Shown here piece after piece: positions 8,023 to 16,522 of a stretch of 64,000 nucleotides of DNA. A program made the translations under genes and the position numbers. Origin of the DNA: Ruminococcus sp. (GTDB lineage Bacteria > Bacillota > Clostridia > Oscillospirales > Ruminococcaceae); the NCBI RefSeq assembly GCF_017549005.1, contig NZ_JAFYYT010000002.1:1-64000 (forward strand), read 5' to 3'. Each line of letters starts with the position of its first letter. Within the stretch, counting starts at the first letter, position 1. The notes under the pieces are model-generated. The model was not told where the DNA came from. It was given only the letters and a program-made list of their open reading frames with translations, and searched no databases.

Positions 8023-9726
8023 TTATTTTTTATTATTTGTACGTTTCTTTGACGATATTTCATTTTCGAGGGCTTCCGCTCTGAGAAGAGCAGTGTCGAT
8101 ATGGTCGCAGAAGTTCTCCCTGCCGACCTCCTCGATGAAGCCGGCCTTGGTCATTACCTTCATAGGCTGCTCGTTAACGTGGGAGAAAACCACCTTGACG
8201 TTGTGGCGCTGACATCTTTTCACTATACGCATGAGAGCTTCAACGCCTGTAGCGTCCATAGCAGGAACATTTCTCATTCTTATGCAGAGCACGTCGATGT
8301 CCTTGTCGCTGAGAACGTATTTGTACTTATCGGTAGCCGCAAAGAACATAGGACCGTTTATCTCGAAAACACGGGTATTCTTCGGTATCTTCTTGAGGAG
8401 GATATTGTCGGGGTCGGTGTCCTCGTCGTCAACGTCGACCCATGCGTGAGCCTCCGTAACGTCAGCCATTCGCTTCATGAAGAGGAGAGCTGCCATTACC
8501 ATTCCGACGCCGATAGCAACAACGAGGTCGAAGACAACGGTGAGTATGAGAGTAACGAAAAGTACGGCAATATCGCTCTTTGGAGCTGTTTTTACAGTAT
8601 TTCTGATATTTCTCCAGCCGCACATATTATAAGCAACGATGAAGAGTATAGCCGCGATAGTCGGCATAGGAATGAGCGAAGCATAGGGCATGAGCACAAC
8701 AAGAATGATAACAAGGACTACTGAGTGGACCATTCCTGCGACAGGTGTACGTCCGCCGTTCTTTACGTTTGCGGCAGTACGCGCTATAGCGCCTGTAGCG
8801 GGGATTCCGCCGAAGAAAGCGGAGCCGATATTTGCAGCGCCCTGTGCAACGAGCTCCATGTTTGAGCGGTGCTTTGAACCTACCATACCGTCAGCAACAA
8901 CGCAGGAGAGGAGAGACTCAACAGCTGCGAGTACTGCGATAGTGAAAGCATTCGGGACAAGAGCTCTTACTCTGTCGAAAGTTACCTCGGGAACTGTCAG
9001 TTTCGGGAGGGAATTGGATATAGTATAGAGGTCGCCGATAGTATTGACCTTGATACCGCTGAGCTTCACGATAGCGGAACAGACTATGACAGCGATAAGG
9101 GAGGCTGGTATCTTCTCAAGCTTTTTCGGCCAGAGGATAAGTATTGCAAGGGAAATAACGCCGATAAGGAGCGCCTGCCAGTTGATGGTATCAATGCAGC
9201 TGAATATTTCCCTGACCTTGTCAACGGTCTCGATAGGCTTGTTTCTGAAGGTGAGACCCAGGAAATCCTTGACCTGTCCGAGGAGGATAGTCACGGCGAT
9301 ACCGAAGGTGAAGCCTGTAGTGATAGTACCTGGTATGTACTTGATAAGAGCTCCGAATCTGCAGAAGCCCATTATAATAAGTATGATACCTGCCATTATA
9401 GCGGAAATGGCAAGACCGTCCATGCCCTCCGAGGCGACGATAGCTGCGACAGTCGTGGCGAATGCCGCTGTAGGACCTGCTATCTGCACACGGCTTCCGC
9501 CTAAGAACGAAACGATAAAGCCTGCGATGATAGCTGTGTAAAGGCCCTGTTCAGGACCTACTCCCGAAGCAAGAGCAAGGGCGATAGACAGTGGCAGAGC
9601 TATGATAGCGACGATTATGCCCGAGATGATGTCCTTTACGAACTGTTCCTTCGTATAGGTCTTCATTACCGAGAAAAGCTTTGGTTTAAGCTTTTCTTCC
9701 GTTGGTTTCAATGCTTTTTCAGCCAT
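8023..9726 (-). CDS. SulP-family anion permease with C-terminal STAS domain
   Basis: An inner-membrane transporter of the SulP/SLC26 family, 567 residues, usual length. Members move sulfate, bicarbonate or other anions; the substrate cannot be told from sequence. The N-terminal region after a short cytoplasmic tail is a series of hydrophobic helices (VKDIISGIIVAIIALPLSIALALASG and following). The motifs GPTAAF, GGIPATGAIARTAAN and NMCGWRN are typical. The last 130 residues form a STAS domain (VFEINGPMFFAATDKY ... AMDATGVEALMRI), which usually regulates transport. The ATG at 9726 is chosen because AAAGAGG precedes it; a longer frame to 9765 lacks a site. It is monocistronic with its own promoter. 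Confidence 0.9.
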   Translation of the reverse strand: MAEKALKPTEEKLKPKLFSVMKTYTKEQFVKDIISGIIVAIIALPLSIALALASGVGPEQGLYTAIIAGFIVSFLGGSRVQIAGPTAAFATTVAAIVASEGMDGLAISAIMAGIILIIMGFCRFGALIKYIPGTITTGFTFGIAVTILLGQVKDFLGLTFRNKPIETVDKVREIFSCIDTINWQALLIGVISLAILILWPKKLEKIPASLIAVIVCSAIVKLSGIKVNTIGDLYTISNSLPKLTVPEVTFDRVRALVPNAFTIAVLAAVESLLSCVVADGMVGSKHRSNMELVAQGAANIGSAFFGGIPATGAIARTAANVKNGGRTPVAGMVHSVVLVIILVVLMPYASLIPMPTIAAILFIVAYNMCGWRNIRNTVKTAPKSDIAVLFVTLILTVVFDLVVAIGVGMVMAALLFMKRMADVTEAHAWVDVDDEDTDPDNILLKKIPKNTRVFEINGPMFFAATDKYKYVLSDKDIDVLCIRMRNVPAMDATGVEALMRIVKRCQRHNVKVVFSHVNEQPMKVMTKAGFIEEVGRENFCDHIDTALLRAEALENEISSKKRTNNKK

Positions 9727-9776
9727 ATGACTAACCTCTTTCTCAATATTTTCACAAAAAAACACGCAACGCTACT

Positions 9777-9805
9777 ATTATACTACTAATAATAGCGGTT
9801 TTCAA
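9777..9805 (-). promoter_or_regulatory. Promoter of the SulP gene
   Basis: On the minus strand TTGAAA (9805-9800) and TATAAT (9782-9777) are separated by 17 bp, about 50 bp before the start codon. Confidence 0.65.
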
Positions 9806-9918
9806 GAGATTTCAAACAGGGAGCAAAATTTTGTCGGATTATATATATTCCTGTAAGCTGTGGAGAAATCATACAGCATTTTCGCCCTTAGAAACTGCAT
9901 GATACTTGCTCAGAATTA

Positions 9919-9948
9919 TTGACAATCAGGCGGCATACATGATAAAAT
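9919..9948 (+). promoter_or_regulatory. Promoter of the unknown membrane protein gene
   Basis: Consensus TTGACA (9919-9924) and TAAAAT (9943-9948) with an 18-bp spacer, about 20 bp before the GGGGGAGAG ribosome binding site and the ATG at 9970. Confidence 0.6.
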
Positions 9949-9969
9949 ATTGATAAAGGGGGAGAGATA

Positions 9970-11184
9970 ATGAAAAAAACAGATAAACCGACAGATATTA
10001 TACCCGAAAGGATACACAAGCGGCTCCATATCATCTATTTTATACTGATCTGTGTAATTGCGGCGTCCATATTCCTTTTTTTCTGGAATACGCTGTGTTC
10101 TATATTTTTAGAAGTTCCCGAGTTTGAAACAGAGGAATCGCCTTTCCTTTTTCACCAGTACTGCGGCACATTCTTCGTGGAGTTCGACCGTGATAATTCC
10201 TTTGCTTCTGACGCGGATTATTCCGCATATTTAGAGCGGATAAACGCACCTGTAGTCCTCACAACTGCGCAGAAGGTAGTGAACTGTATCGGCTTTCTGC
10301 CCACAGTTGCTCTGATAGTTTCCATGATACTTGCTCTGCGCAGCGGCGACAAAAAGCGTATTTTCTGCGGCAGAGCGTGGCGTTACTTCCTTTTTGGCGG
10401 CGTTTTATACGCCCTTGGCAACCTTTATGTGTATATCGACACCAATTTCATCAGCGGCATAACCCGTTTTGACGGCATGATCGGTATTTTCACCGAGCGG
10501 CGGCAGTATTTTCAGCTATACGACATACTGGGACTGCCATTTGTTATGATATGCGGAGCATTTGTGCTCCTGATGTACGAAAAGCAGCTTCAGAACAAGG
10601 AAACCGCAAGGGTTTCGGCGGCTCTGAAAAGCCTTTCAGCCGTAATAATTGCAGGTACGGCAGGCTTTATCCTGTGGAGGCTTGGAGTCCGCACCTATGA
10701 GCTTATACGCGTTATGTCGGGAGATGAGTACAGCGTATGGCTGCCATTTACTATTATGGAGGATGCCGGGAGATATATGTGCAGACTGCCCTTTGAGGAC
10801 GCAGTTTCGCCGCAGGCTTACCGAAATGTGGTGCTTTTCCGCTACCTGAGAGACCTTCCCGTGTTCGCAATTACAGGCGGAGCTGTGTGGAGCTTTGTTC
10901 GTGTGCTTCTCAATAATGCAAAGGGGGAGCTGAATACACTCCGCAACCGAAAGCTTATGAGAAATGCAATGCTTCTGCTCATAGTAGCTTCACTCATACT
11001 GAATATCTCGGGATTATTCGAGACAGGGCTTTTCGACAGGAGCTTTACAGGCATATTCGGGAATACCACCTATACTATGGCATTACGGGCCAAGACCGAT
11101 CCTGCGCTTTTTGCGCTGATCCTGTGGTTCTTCGGAACATATTTGCAGGCTGTTCCCGAGAAAGAACAAAGAACTAAGAATTAA
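9970..11184 (+). CDS. Multi-pass membrane protein of unknown function
   Basis: I do not recognise this 404-residue protein. It begins with a basic cytoplasmic N-terminus and a first membrane helix near residues 23-42. A largely extracytoplasmic stretch of about 60 residues follows, then seven or so further hydrophobic helices to the C-terminus. No catalytic motif, ATP site or signal peptidase site is evident. The ribosome binding site (AAAGGGGGAGAG) is strong. The gene stands alone between its own promoter and a terminator-like hairpin, so context gives no hint. It could be a sensor-less membrane scaffold or a transporter component. Confidence 0.7.
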   Translation: MKKTDKPTDIIPERIHKRLHIIYFILICVIAASIFLFFWNTLCSIFLEVPEFETEESPFLFHQYCGTFFVEFDRDNSFASDADYSAYLERINAPVVLTTAQKVVNCIGFLPTVALIVSMILALRSGDKKRIFCGRAWRYFLFGGVLYALGNLYVYIDTNFISGITRFDGMIGIFTERRQYFQLYDILGLPFVMICGAFVLLMYEKQLQNKETARVSAALKSLSAVIIAGTAGFILWRLGVRTYELIRVMSGDEYSVWLPFTIMEDAGRYMCRLPFEDAVSPQAYRNVVLFRYLRDLPVFAITGGAVWSFVRVLLNNAKGELNTLRNRKLMRNAMLLLIVASLILNISGLFETGLFDRSFTGIFGNTTYTMALRAKTDPALFALILWFFGTYLQAVPEKEQRTKN

Positions 11185-11206
11185 GAGCTAAGAATTAAGA
11201 ACTAAG

Positions 11207-11231
11207 AAAGGGCGCACAGTGTGCGCCCTTT
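11207..11231 (+). terminator. Hairpin after the unknown membrane protein gene
   Basis: AAAGGGCGCAC (11207-11217) pairs perfectly with GTGCGCCCTTT (11221-11231). It follows an A/G-rich array of near-repeated GAACTAAGAATTAAGA words (about 11164-11206), low-complexity DNA also echoed near 24726 and 48130. The downstream T-tract is short. Confidence 0.5.
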
Positions 11232-11366
11232 CGGTTTGCAGGAAAAGCTCTGCATATCCGCTCCAAGCGCCCTGCAAGTGTGGGCGTCTCCTTAATAATT
11301 ATAGTTCTTGTACAGGTTTCAACATTCTGATTTGTGTATTGCTACGAAGTTCAGAATTATTTTTTC

Positions 11367-11394
11367 CTTATTAAACGGTTTTCCGTTTAATAAG
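11367..11394. repeat. Perfect 12-bp inverted repeat
   Basis: CTTATTAAACGG and CCGTTTAATAAG flank a TTTT loop between the convergent genes ending at 11184 and 11474. It may be a transcription stop or a remnant of a mobile repeat. Confidence 0.4.
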
Positions 11395-11425
11395 CCCCTA
11401 TTTCAGCCCCCTTATAGGAGGCGTT

Positions 11426-11454
11426 AAAAAAGGCTGACGTTTCCGCCAGCCTTT
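11426..11454 (-). terminator. Intrinsic terminator of the Bce-like ABC operon
   Basis: On the minus strand AAAGGCTG and CAGCCTTT form a stem followed by six T, 20 bp after the permease stop codon. Confidence 0.8.
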
Positions 11455-11473
11455 GAACTATATCATTTAATAC

Positions 11474-13528
11474 TTACTTTTGTTCTTTTACTATAGCCTT
11501 GCTTCCCAGGAAGGTAAGCAGGAAGTATCCTCCGTATATCATTATGAGAACTCCTGCTGTAAAGAGTATCGGCTTTGTGTAGCCGCTTCCTACTATCATT
11601 GAGAGACCGACCTTTCCGAATCTCATGCCCACGTAGGAATGGAGGCAAGCGAGGAGCAGCGGCAGCAGGAAGAATATTCCCGACTGACGGAAGATAGACT
11701 TTGTTATCTCCTTTTCCTCAACGCCCAGCTTGCGGAGCATAGTATATCTCGGCAGGCTGTCCGCGCTTTCCGAGAGTTCCTTGAGCGCCAGTATAGCGCC
11801 GCAGGAAACGAGAAAGATAAATCCTATATATATACCGAGGAAGGTAACAATAGCGCCTATGCCCACAGCATCGTTTGCAGCCTCTATCCTTGTTTCTAAA
11901 TGGCGCATATAGCCGTCGCCCTGATACAAGCGCATTGTATAGTCCCAGTTTTCTCTTGCAGTCTTTTCTGCGGCTTCCTTGCCTTTTTTGTCTGTAGCAC
12001 TGTAGTTGCCGACGAAATAATCGATTCCGCGGTATTCCTCTGAAACTGCACTGTCGGGAACTATTATCGCACCTGTATTCGAGGGCTGCATATCGGGATA
12101 AAACGAGTTCCTGATACATTTTTTCGAGCTTGGCTTGAAGCTCTTTCCGAAAGAGGTTATCTCGGGGCTGTCCTCCAGGAATTTATCGTATATCTCGGGC
12201 ATTCCCGAAGCATTTGCACATATTGCGTATTCGCCGTCGGCAAGCTCTATCTGCTTCATGCCGTAAAGCTTCATAAGTGCGTTGTAGTCGCTGAGCTTCA
12301 GGAATGAGATATCGAAATCCATCATAGCATATACGGAAACGGAATCGGCTGTCATTTCTTCTCTCCTGTCTCCAAGAAGATCGTCTAAAGTCAACCTGCC
12401 GTCAGCGTAGTCGTGGAAGTGACAGCACTCTCCGAAATCGTCATATATGCTCATATTCTGCTGTGCATAGACATCGTCGATATCGCCTGTTCCGTACCTG
12501 TCGAGATCATCGGAGTCATGAAGGTACAGAGCGAAGTAGCCGTAGAAATCAGCGGGGAAATTATCCTCAACGCCCTTATTGAGCGAATTTCTTATTGTAA
12601 ATGCAGTCGAAAGAGTGCATATGGTCACGAAAAGCATGAGACAGATAACAGTCATTGAAGCAACGGTTGTATTTACCTTGCTGCTTATCTGACGGAATGT
12701 GAAGCTGTTGAGACCGCGGTGATATATGCCCTTTGCGGACATGATGACTCTCAGGAGCATTCCCGCAACGGACCAGAAGATAAAGAACGTAGATACTGCG
12801 CCAAGCGCAATGGCTAAGAGCATTTTTTTGCTGTTGAGATGAGCATAATCCCAGCCGACCATGTAATATGCCCAGCCGAGGACTGCTGCGGAGATAAGGA
12901 ATACTATCACGCAGAGCCACGGGTTTTTCATGGTTATCTTTTCCGAGCGTCTGCCGGAGTTCATAAGTGTGATAAGTCTGCATTTGCTGATGACAACGCC
13001 GCTCCTGAGCATTACCACAACGTACATTATGCCGAAGTAGATTATAGTTTTTGTTATTGCTGAAGCAGAAACCGTGAATCTGTAGTCGTTCATGTCGGCT
13101 TCAAACATATTTGCGACTACGGCGCTCATTACCTGTGAAAGACCTGTTCCGATGAGGATTCCCACAACGAGCGAACCGATACCGATAATAACGGTCTCGC
13201 AGAGCAGGAGAGCGGATATCCTCCATTTGCTCATGCCCAGCATCATATACAGTGCGAACTCCTTGTTCCTGCGCTTCATAAGGAAACGGCTGGCATAAAC
13301 TATGAGGAGTCCGAGGACTATCGCCACGAAAACGCTTACGCCCGATACAGCCTGTGTGAGTATATTTATTATCTCACGCTGTGTTTCGTTCATCTTAATG
13401 AAAGCCGTCTGCGTCTCGATAGCATTGAAAACGTAGAATATGGCAACGCCCAGTACGAGTGTGAAGAAGTATACCGCGTAGTCCTTTATGCTTTTGCGGA
13501 TATTGCTGAGAGATATCTTAAAGAGCAT
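11474..13528 (-). CDS. FtsX-type ABC transporter permease, BceB-like
   Basis: Membrane subunit of an ABC transporter of the kind that senses and removes bacitracin-like peptides. The protein has 684 residues, close to the usual 650-670. It opens with the FKISLSNIRKSIKDYAVYFFT segment typical of this group. Helices cluster at the N-terminus and C-terminus, and an extracellular domain of about 200 residues lies between (roughly 320-540). FtsX-like segments sit on either side of that domain, which is the peptide-sensing part in characterised BceB proteins. The gene overlaps the ATPase gene by 11 bp and is last in an operon that follows a matching sensor kinase and regulator. The actual peptide substrate is unknown. 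Confidence 0.88.
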   Translation of the reverse strand: MLFKISLSNIRKSIKDYAVYFFTLVLGVAIFYVFNAIETQTAFIKMNETQREIINILTQAVSGVSVFVAIVLGLLIVYASRFLMKRRNKEFALYMMLGMSKWRISALLLCETVIIGIGSLVVGILIGTGLSQVMSAVVANMFEADMNDYRFTVSASAITKTIIYFGIMYVVVMLRSGVVISKCRLITLMNSGRRSEKITMKNPWLCVIVFLISAAVLGWAYYMVGWDYAHLNSKKMLLAIALGAVSTFFIFWSVAGMLLRVIMSAKGIYHRGLNSFTFRQISSKVNTTVASMTVICLMLFVTICTLSTAFTIRNSLNKGVEDNFPADFYGYFALYLHDSDDLDRYGTGDIDDVYAQQNMSIYDDFGECCHFHDYADGRLTLDDLLGDRREEMTADSVSVYAMMDFDISFLKLSDYNALMKLYGMKQIELADGEYAICANASGMPEIYDKFLEDSPEITSFGKSFKPSSKKCIRNSFYPDMQPSNTGAIIVPDSAVSEEYRGIDYFVGNYSATDKKGKEAAEKTARENWDYTMRLYQGDGYMRHLETRIEAANDAVGIGAIVTFLGIYIGFIFLVSCGAILALKELSESADSLPRYTMLRKLGVEEKEITKSIFRQSGIFFLLPLLLACLHSYVGMRFGKVGLSMIVGSGYTKPILFTAGVLIMIYGGYFLLTFLGSKAIVKEQK

Positions 13529-14282
13529 CGCTCATGTCACCTCCCAGAAGAGTAACAACATTGATTATCTTGTCAAAGAATTCCTTGCGGCTGCTCTCTC
13601 CGCGGATGATCTCATTGAAGAGCTTTCCGTCCTTGATGAAGAGGACTCTTGAAGCATAGCTTGCAGTAAAGGAATCGTGAGTTACCATTATGATAGTGGC
13701 GTTCTGCTCTTTATTGAGGTAGTTGAAGCGTTCAAGCAGCATTTTTGATGACTTTGAGTCAAGAGCACCTGTAGGCTCGTCTGCGAGTACAAGCTTCGGT
13801 TCTGTAACTATAGCTCTTGCGGAAGCAACTCTCTGCTTCTGACCGCCCGACATCTGATATGGGTATTTGCTGAGAACATCGGTTATACCGAGCTGCTCTG
13901 CAACAGTCTTTACAGCCTTGTCTATCTCATTTGCAGGGCGCTTCTGAATGGAAAGCGCAAGAGCGATATTCTCGTAAGCTGTGAGGGTGTCCATAAGGTT
14001 GAAGTCCTGGAAGATAAAGCCCAGTTTTTCGCGGCGGAACTTGTTCAGCGCCTTGCCTTTGAGAGTTGTAATGTCCGTATCCTCGAGGAATATGTGACCT
14101 GCCGTAACGCGGTCGATAGTAGAGATACAGTTGAGGAGAGTGGTCTTGCCGCTTCCCGAAGCTCCCATTATAGCGGTGAACTCACCTTTTTCAACTGAGA
14201 AGGAGATATCGTCCACAGCCTTTGTGAGATTTGATCTGTTTCCGTAGTACTTTTCTATGTTATTCAATCTGAGTAATGACAT
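13518..14282 (-). CDS. ABC transporter ATP-binding protein, BceA-like
   Basis: ATPase partner of the FtsX-type permease, 254 residues, normal length. It carries Walker A (GASGSGKTTLL), Q-loop (FIFQDFNLMD), signature (MSGGQKQRVASARA), Walker B plus catalytic Glu (LVLADEPTGALD) and the His switch (VTHD). The sequence is closest in style to the LolD/MacB/BceA group. It starts 12 bp after the small membrane protein gene and overlaps the permease by 11 bp, so the three are co-transcribed. The likely role is resistance to, and sensing of, cell-wall-active peptides. Confidence 0.92.
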   Translation of the reverse strand: MSLLRLNNIEKYYGNRSNLTKAVDDISFSVEKGEFTAIMGASGSGKTTLLNCISTIDRVTAGHIFLEDTDITTLKGKALNKFRREKLGFIFQDFNLMDTLTAYENIALALSIQKRPANEIDKAVKTVAEQLGITDVLSKYPYQMSGGQKQRVASARAIVTEPKLVLADEPTGALDSKSSKMLLERFNYLNKEQNATIIMVTHDSFTASYASRVLFIKDGKLFNEIIRGESSRKEFFDKIINVVTLLGGDMSDAL

Positions 14283-14294
14283 ATCTGTATCTCC

Positions 14295-14522
14295 TTAATC
14301 TATTGATGTGAGTTCTTTTGTCTTGTGCTTATCCATGCAATAATCAAGCACAACGATAGCAGATGATAAAATCGTTGTGAGCATAAATGGCGTGTTTATC
14401 ATAGGGGTAAGCAGTGTCTTGTCACGGAATACCTCATAGAGCGTGAGTGCTGTAAGCGGTATTATGCAGATAGTGCTGGCAATAATAAATGTTCTGACTG
14501 CTGTCAAAGTAAGTTTTTTCAT
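14295..14522 (-). CDS. Small two-helix membrane protein of the Bce-like operon
   Basis: A 75-residue protein with two hydrophobic helices (about residues 6-27 and 40-58) and a charged C-terminus (MDKHKTKELTSID). The ATG at 14522 has AAGGA eight bases upstream; the open frame extends to 14630 but the upstream part overlaps the promoter. I do not recognise a family. Its place as first gene behind the regulator-type operator, directly before the ABC genes, suggests an accessory of the transporter or kinase. That role is inference. Confidence 0.7.
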   Translation of the reverse strand: MKKLTLTAVRTFIIASTICIIPLTALTLYEVFRDKTLLTPMINTPFMLTTILSSAIVVLDYCMDKHKTKELTSID

Positions 14523-14580
14523 AAGATCATTTCCTTTCGGTTCTTTCTTTTCGGGAGCTGTTCTCCCTTTCCATGATCTT

Positions 14581-14649
14581 ATTATACACCATGCAATACC
14601 TGCGGTCGTGTTTTTAACATTACGCAACATTACAGTTCTGTAATGTTGC
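14581..14649 (-). promoter_or_regulatory. BceR-type operator and promoter of the small protein-ABC operon
   Basis: A perfect palindrome at 14624-14649 has 12-bp arms, GCAACATTACAG and CTGTAATGTTGC, around TT. Its core, TTACAGTTCTGTAA, fits the published BceR-box pattern TnACA-N4-TGTAA. An extra half-like element, AACATTAC, lies at 14616-14623. On the minus strand a TATAAT -10 is at 14586-14581 with no good -35, as expected for a promoter that needs an activator bound upstream. The regulator encoded at 15728-16390 is the obvious candidate. A GGGCGCACA hairpin at about 14662-14682 lies just beyond. Confidence 0.65.
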
Positions 14650-14711
14650 TTTAGCCATTAGTAGGGGCGCACATTGTGCGCCCGGAATAACTGACCGAAT
14701 GATTCTGAAAA

Positions 14712-15731
14712 TTATCCGGTCATAAGATAATGGTCATTTTGGGCAAAGGAAATGGTCATTTCCGTGAAGCTTCCGCGCACGGAATCAGCGGAAATGCCGT
14801 GACCAAGCCTGTCGCAGAGGCTTTTTACTATGTAGAGCCCCATACCCGTAGACTTCGCATAGGTATGACCGTTCTCGCCTGTGAAGCTCTTGTCGAAGAC
14901 CCGCGGGATATCGCTTTCGGGTATGCCTGCGCCGTTGTCGCGGAAGTGCAGGAGCACTTTGTCATCAAGCTCCTCAGCGTAAATACGTATGACGGGCTCA
15001 CGGTTTTCGACTGTGTATTTCAGGCTGTTAGCCATGAACTGCCCCAGCATGAATTCCAGCCATTTACCGTCGGTCATGACCTTTGCGTCAAGTCCGTCGG
15101 TCTCTATGGAAGCTCCTGCAAGCTGCAGGGCTTCGCGGTTCTTGACCGCAACATTGGCAACTGTGCGCTTCAGGGAGGTCTCTTTTATAATGTAGTCCTT
15201 TTCTGCGTTTTCAGAACGCGCATAGTAGAGCACCTGATCGGTGTAGTCGTCTATCCTGCGGAGCTGTTCGATGTACTTCTCCCCGAACTCGTCTCTGTGA
15301 TTGTGAGCCATGAGCTGCAAGCTCGCCAGCGGCAGTTTTACCTCGTGTACCCACATCTCGATAAAATCGCGGAAGTCTGCGGAGCTCCTCTTGTACTCCG
15401 AAACCTTTTCGCACATGGACTTATTAGCGTCGCAGAGGGCTTCGTATAGTATCTCCCCCTCTAAAAAGGACGGTTTGTTTATCATTTCATGGATAAGGAA
15501 CTTCTGATCGAGTCCGTCCAGCTTTTCACGCATATCGTTGTAGAACCGCCTTTTCCGAAGAAAGCCCGTGAGCTCCTCGAAGACAATGAACATTAAAAGT
15601 ATTGAGCTTATAAAGGCTATGAGCTGACCGCTGACCCTGTAAGCCGTCAGGAACAGCAGAACAAGTCCGAATGAAAGGGCGGCGATGATGTAAAACCAGA
15701 GCCTGTCCCTGATATAACCAAGCAGTTTCAT
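14712..15731 (-). CDS. Intramembrane-sensing histidine kinase, BceS-like
   Basis: A sensor kinase of 339 residues with only two membrane helices (about 10-32 and 36-54) and almost no extracellular loop. That is the mark of kinases that sense through a partner ABC transporter. The phosphorylated His is in EMWVHEVKLPLASL. The ATPase domain has an N-box with NSLKYT, DNGAGI and the G2 region TGMGLYIVKSL. It overlaps the response regulator gene by 4 bp and is separated from the ABC genes by the operator region. Together these form a complete signal-and-detoxification module. Confidence 0.9.
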   Translation of the reverse strand: MKLLGYIRDRLWFYIIAALSFGLVLLFLTAYRVSGQLIAFISSILLMFIVFEELTGFLRKRRFYNDMREKLDGLDQKFLIHEMINKPSFLEGEILYEALCDANKSMCEKVSEYKRSSADFRDFIEMWVHEVKLPLASLQLMAHNHRDEFGEKYIEQLRRIDDYTDQVLYYARSENAEKDYIIKETSLKRTVANVAVKNREALQLAGASIETDGLDAKVMTDGKWLEFMLGQFMANSLKYTVENREPVIRIYAEELDDKVLLHFRDNGAGIPESDIPRVFDKSFTGENGHTYAKSTGMGLYIVKSLCDRLGHGISADSVRGSFTEMTISFAQNDHYLMTG

Positions 15732-16390
15732 TTAAGCACATACCCCTGTTTCTTGCGCGTTTCGATAGCATCCTCGCAGCCAAGCTCTGCAAGCTTTGAG
15801 CGCAGACGGCTGATATTTACGGTGAGGGCGTTGTCGTTTACGAACTCGTCGTTATCCCACAGGGCGGTCATAAGGTCGTCACGGGTGACGATAGAGCCCT
15901 GCCTGTCCAGCATAAGGCGGAAAATTATCATTTCGTTCTTGGTGAGTATAAGTTCGCGGCTGCCGTCGGTAAGGCTGCCCTTTGCGTCGTTGACATGCAG
16001 GCCGTTGTAGTTCTGCACTGAGGAGCTGCCTGCGGAGCGTTTCAGCACGGCAGATATACGCAGGAGCAGTATCGTCGGATTATAGGGCTTTGTTATGTAG
16101 TCGTCAGCGCCGTAGCTCATGGAAAGTACCTCGTCTGTCTCGGAGGTGCGGCTCGTTACCATTATAACAGGGATATCGCTTTCGCTGCGTATCTCTTTCA
16201 GGAGCTGCTCGCCGTTGAGATTTGGGATATTTATATCCATGAGGATAAGGTCAGGGCGGGCGGAAAGAATGTGCGCCTTTGAGTTTGAGAAATCGGTAAG
16301 GCAATCGGTCTCGTAGCCCGAATTGCGGAGGAGCTCCGCAAGCTCCATGCGAATAGACTTGTCGTCTTCAACTATATATATCTTGCTCAT
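15728..16390 (-). CDS. OmpR-family response regulator, BceR-like
   Basis: A DNA-binding response regulator of 220 residues. The receiver domain shows acidic residues in VEDDK, the phospho-acceptor Asp in LILMDINIP, and Thr/Lys in MVTSRT and DYITKPY. A winged-helix domain follows (LTKNEMIIFRLMLDRQGS ... VNISRLRSKL). The ATG at 16390 is preceded by GAGGTG; the frame upstream to 16480 is unlikely. It is first in the operon and overlaps its kinase. It most likely activates the ABC genes through the palindrome at 14624-14649. Confidence 0.93.
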   Translation of the reverse strand: MSKIYIVEDDKSIRMELAELLRNSGYETDCLTDFSNSKAHILSARPDLILMDINIPNLNGEQLLKEIRSESDIPVIMVTSRTSETDEVLSMSYGADDYITKPYNPTILLLRISAVLKRSAGSSSVQNYNGLHVNDAKGSLTDGSRELILTKNEMIIFRLMLDRQGSIVTRDDLMTALWDNDEFVNDNALTVNISRLRSKLAELGCEDAIETRKKQGYVLK

Positions 16391-16421
16391 GATACACCTC
16401 GGGAAATAGTATTCAAGTGTT

Positions 16422-16450
16422 ATTATACCATAATTTGGGGGAGAAGACAA
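16422..16450 (-). promoter_or_regulatory. Promoter of the regulator-kinase operon
   Basis: On the minus strand TTGTCT (16450-16445) and TATAAT (16427-16422) are separated by 17 bp. Confidence 0.6.
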
Positions 16451-16470
16451 GGGAGAGGCAGACGGAATAA

Positions 16471-16499
16471 TTGACATCATTCCGCAGCTGTGCTATACT
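16471..16499 (+). promoter_or_regulatory. Promoter of the CobW-like gene
   Basis: Consensus TTGACA (16471-16476) and TATACT (16494-16499) with a 17-bp spacer, just before AAGGAG and the ATG at 16523. Confidence 0.7.
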
Positions 16500-16522
16500 T
16501 ATTCCGAAGGAGCTGCATAAAA

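Noticed and set aside
14730..15449. 239-residue frame opposite the BceS-like kinase
   Set aside because: Antisense shadow; the kinase motifs on the minus strand are complete.
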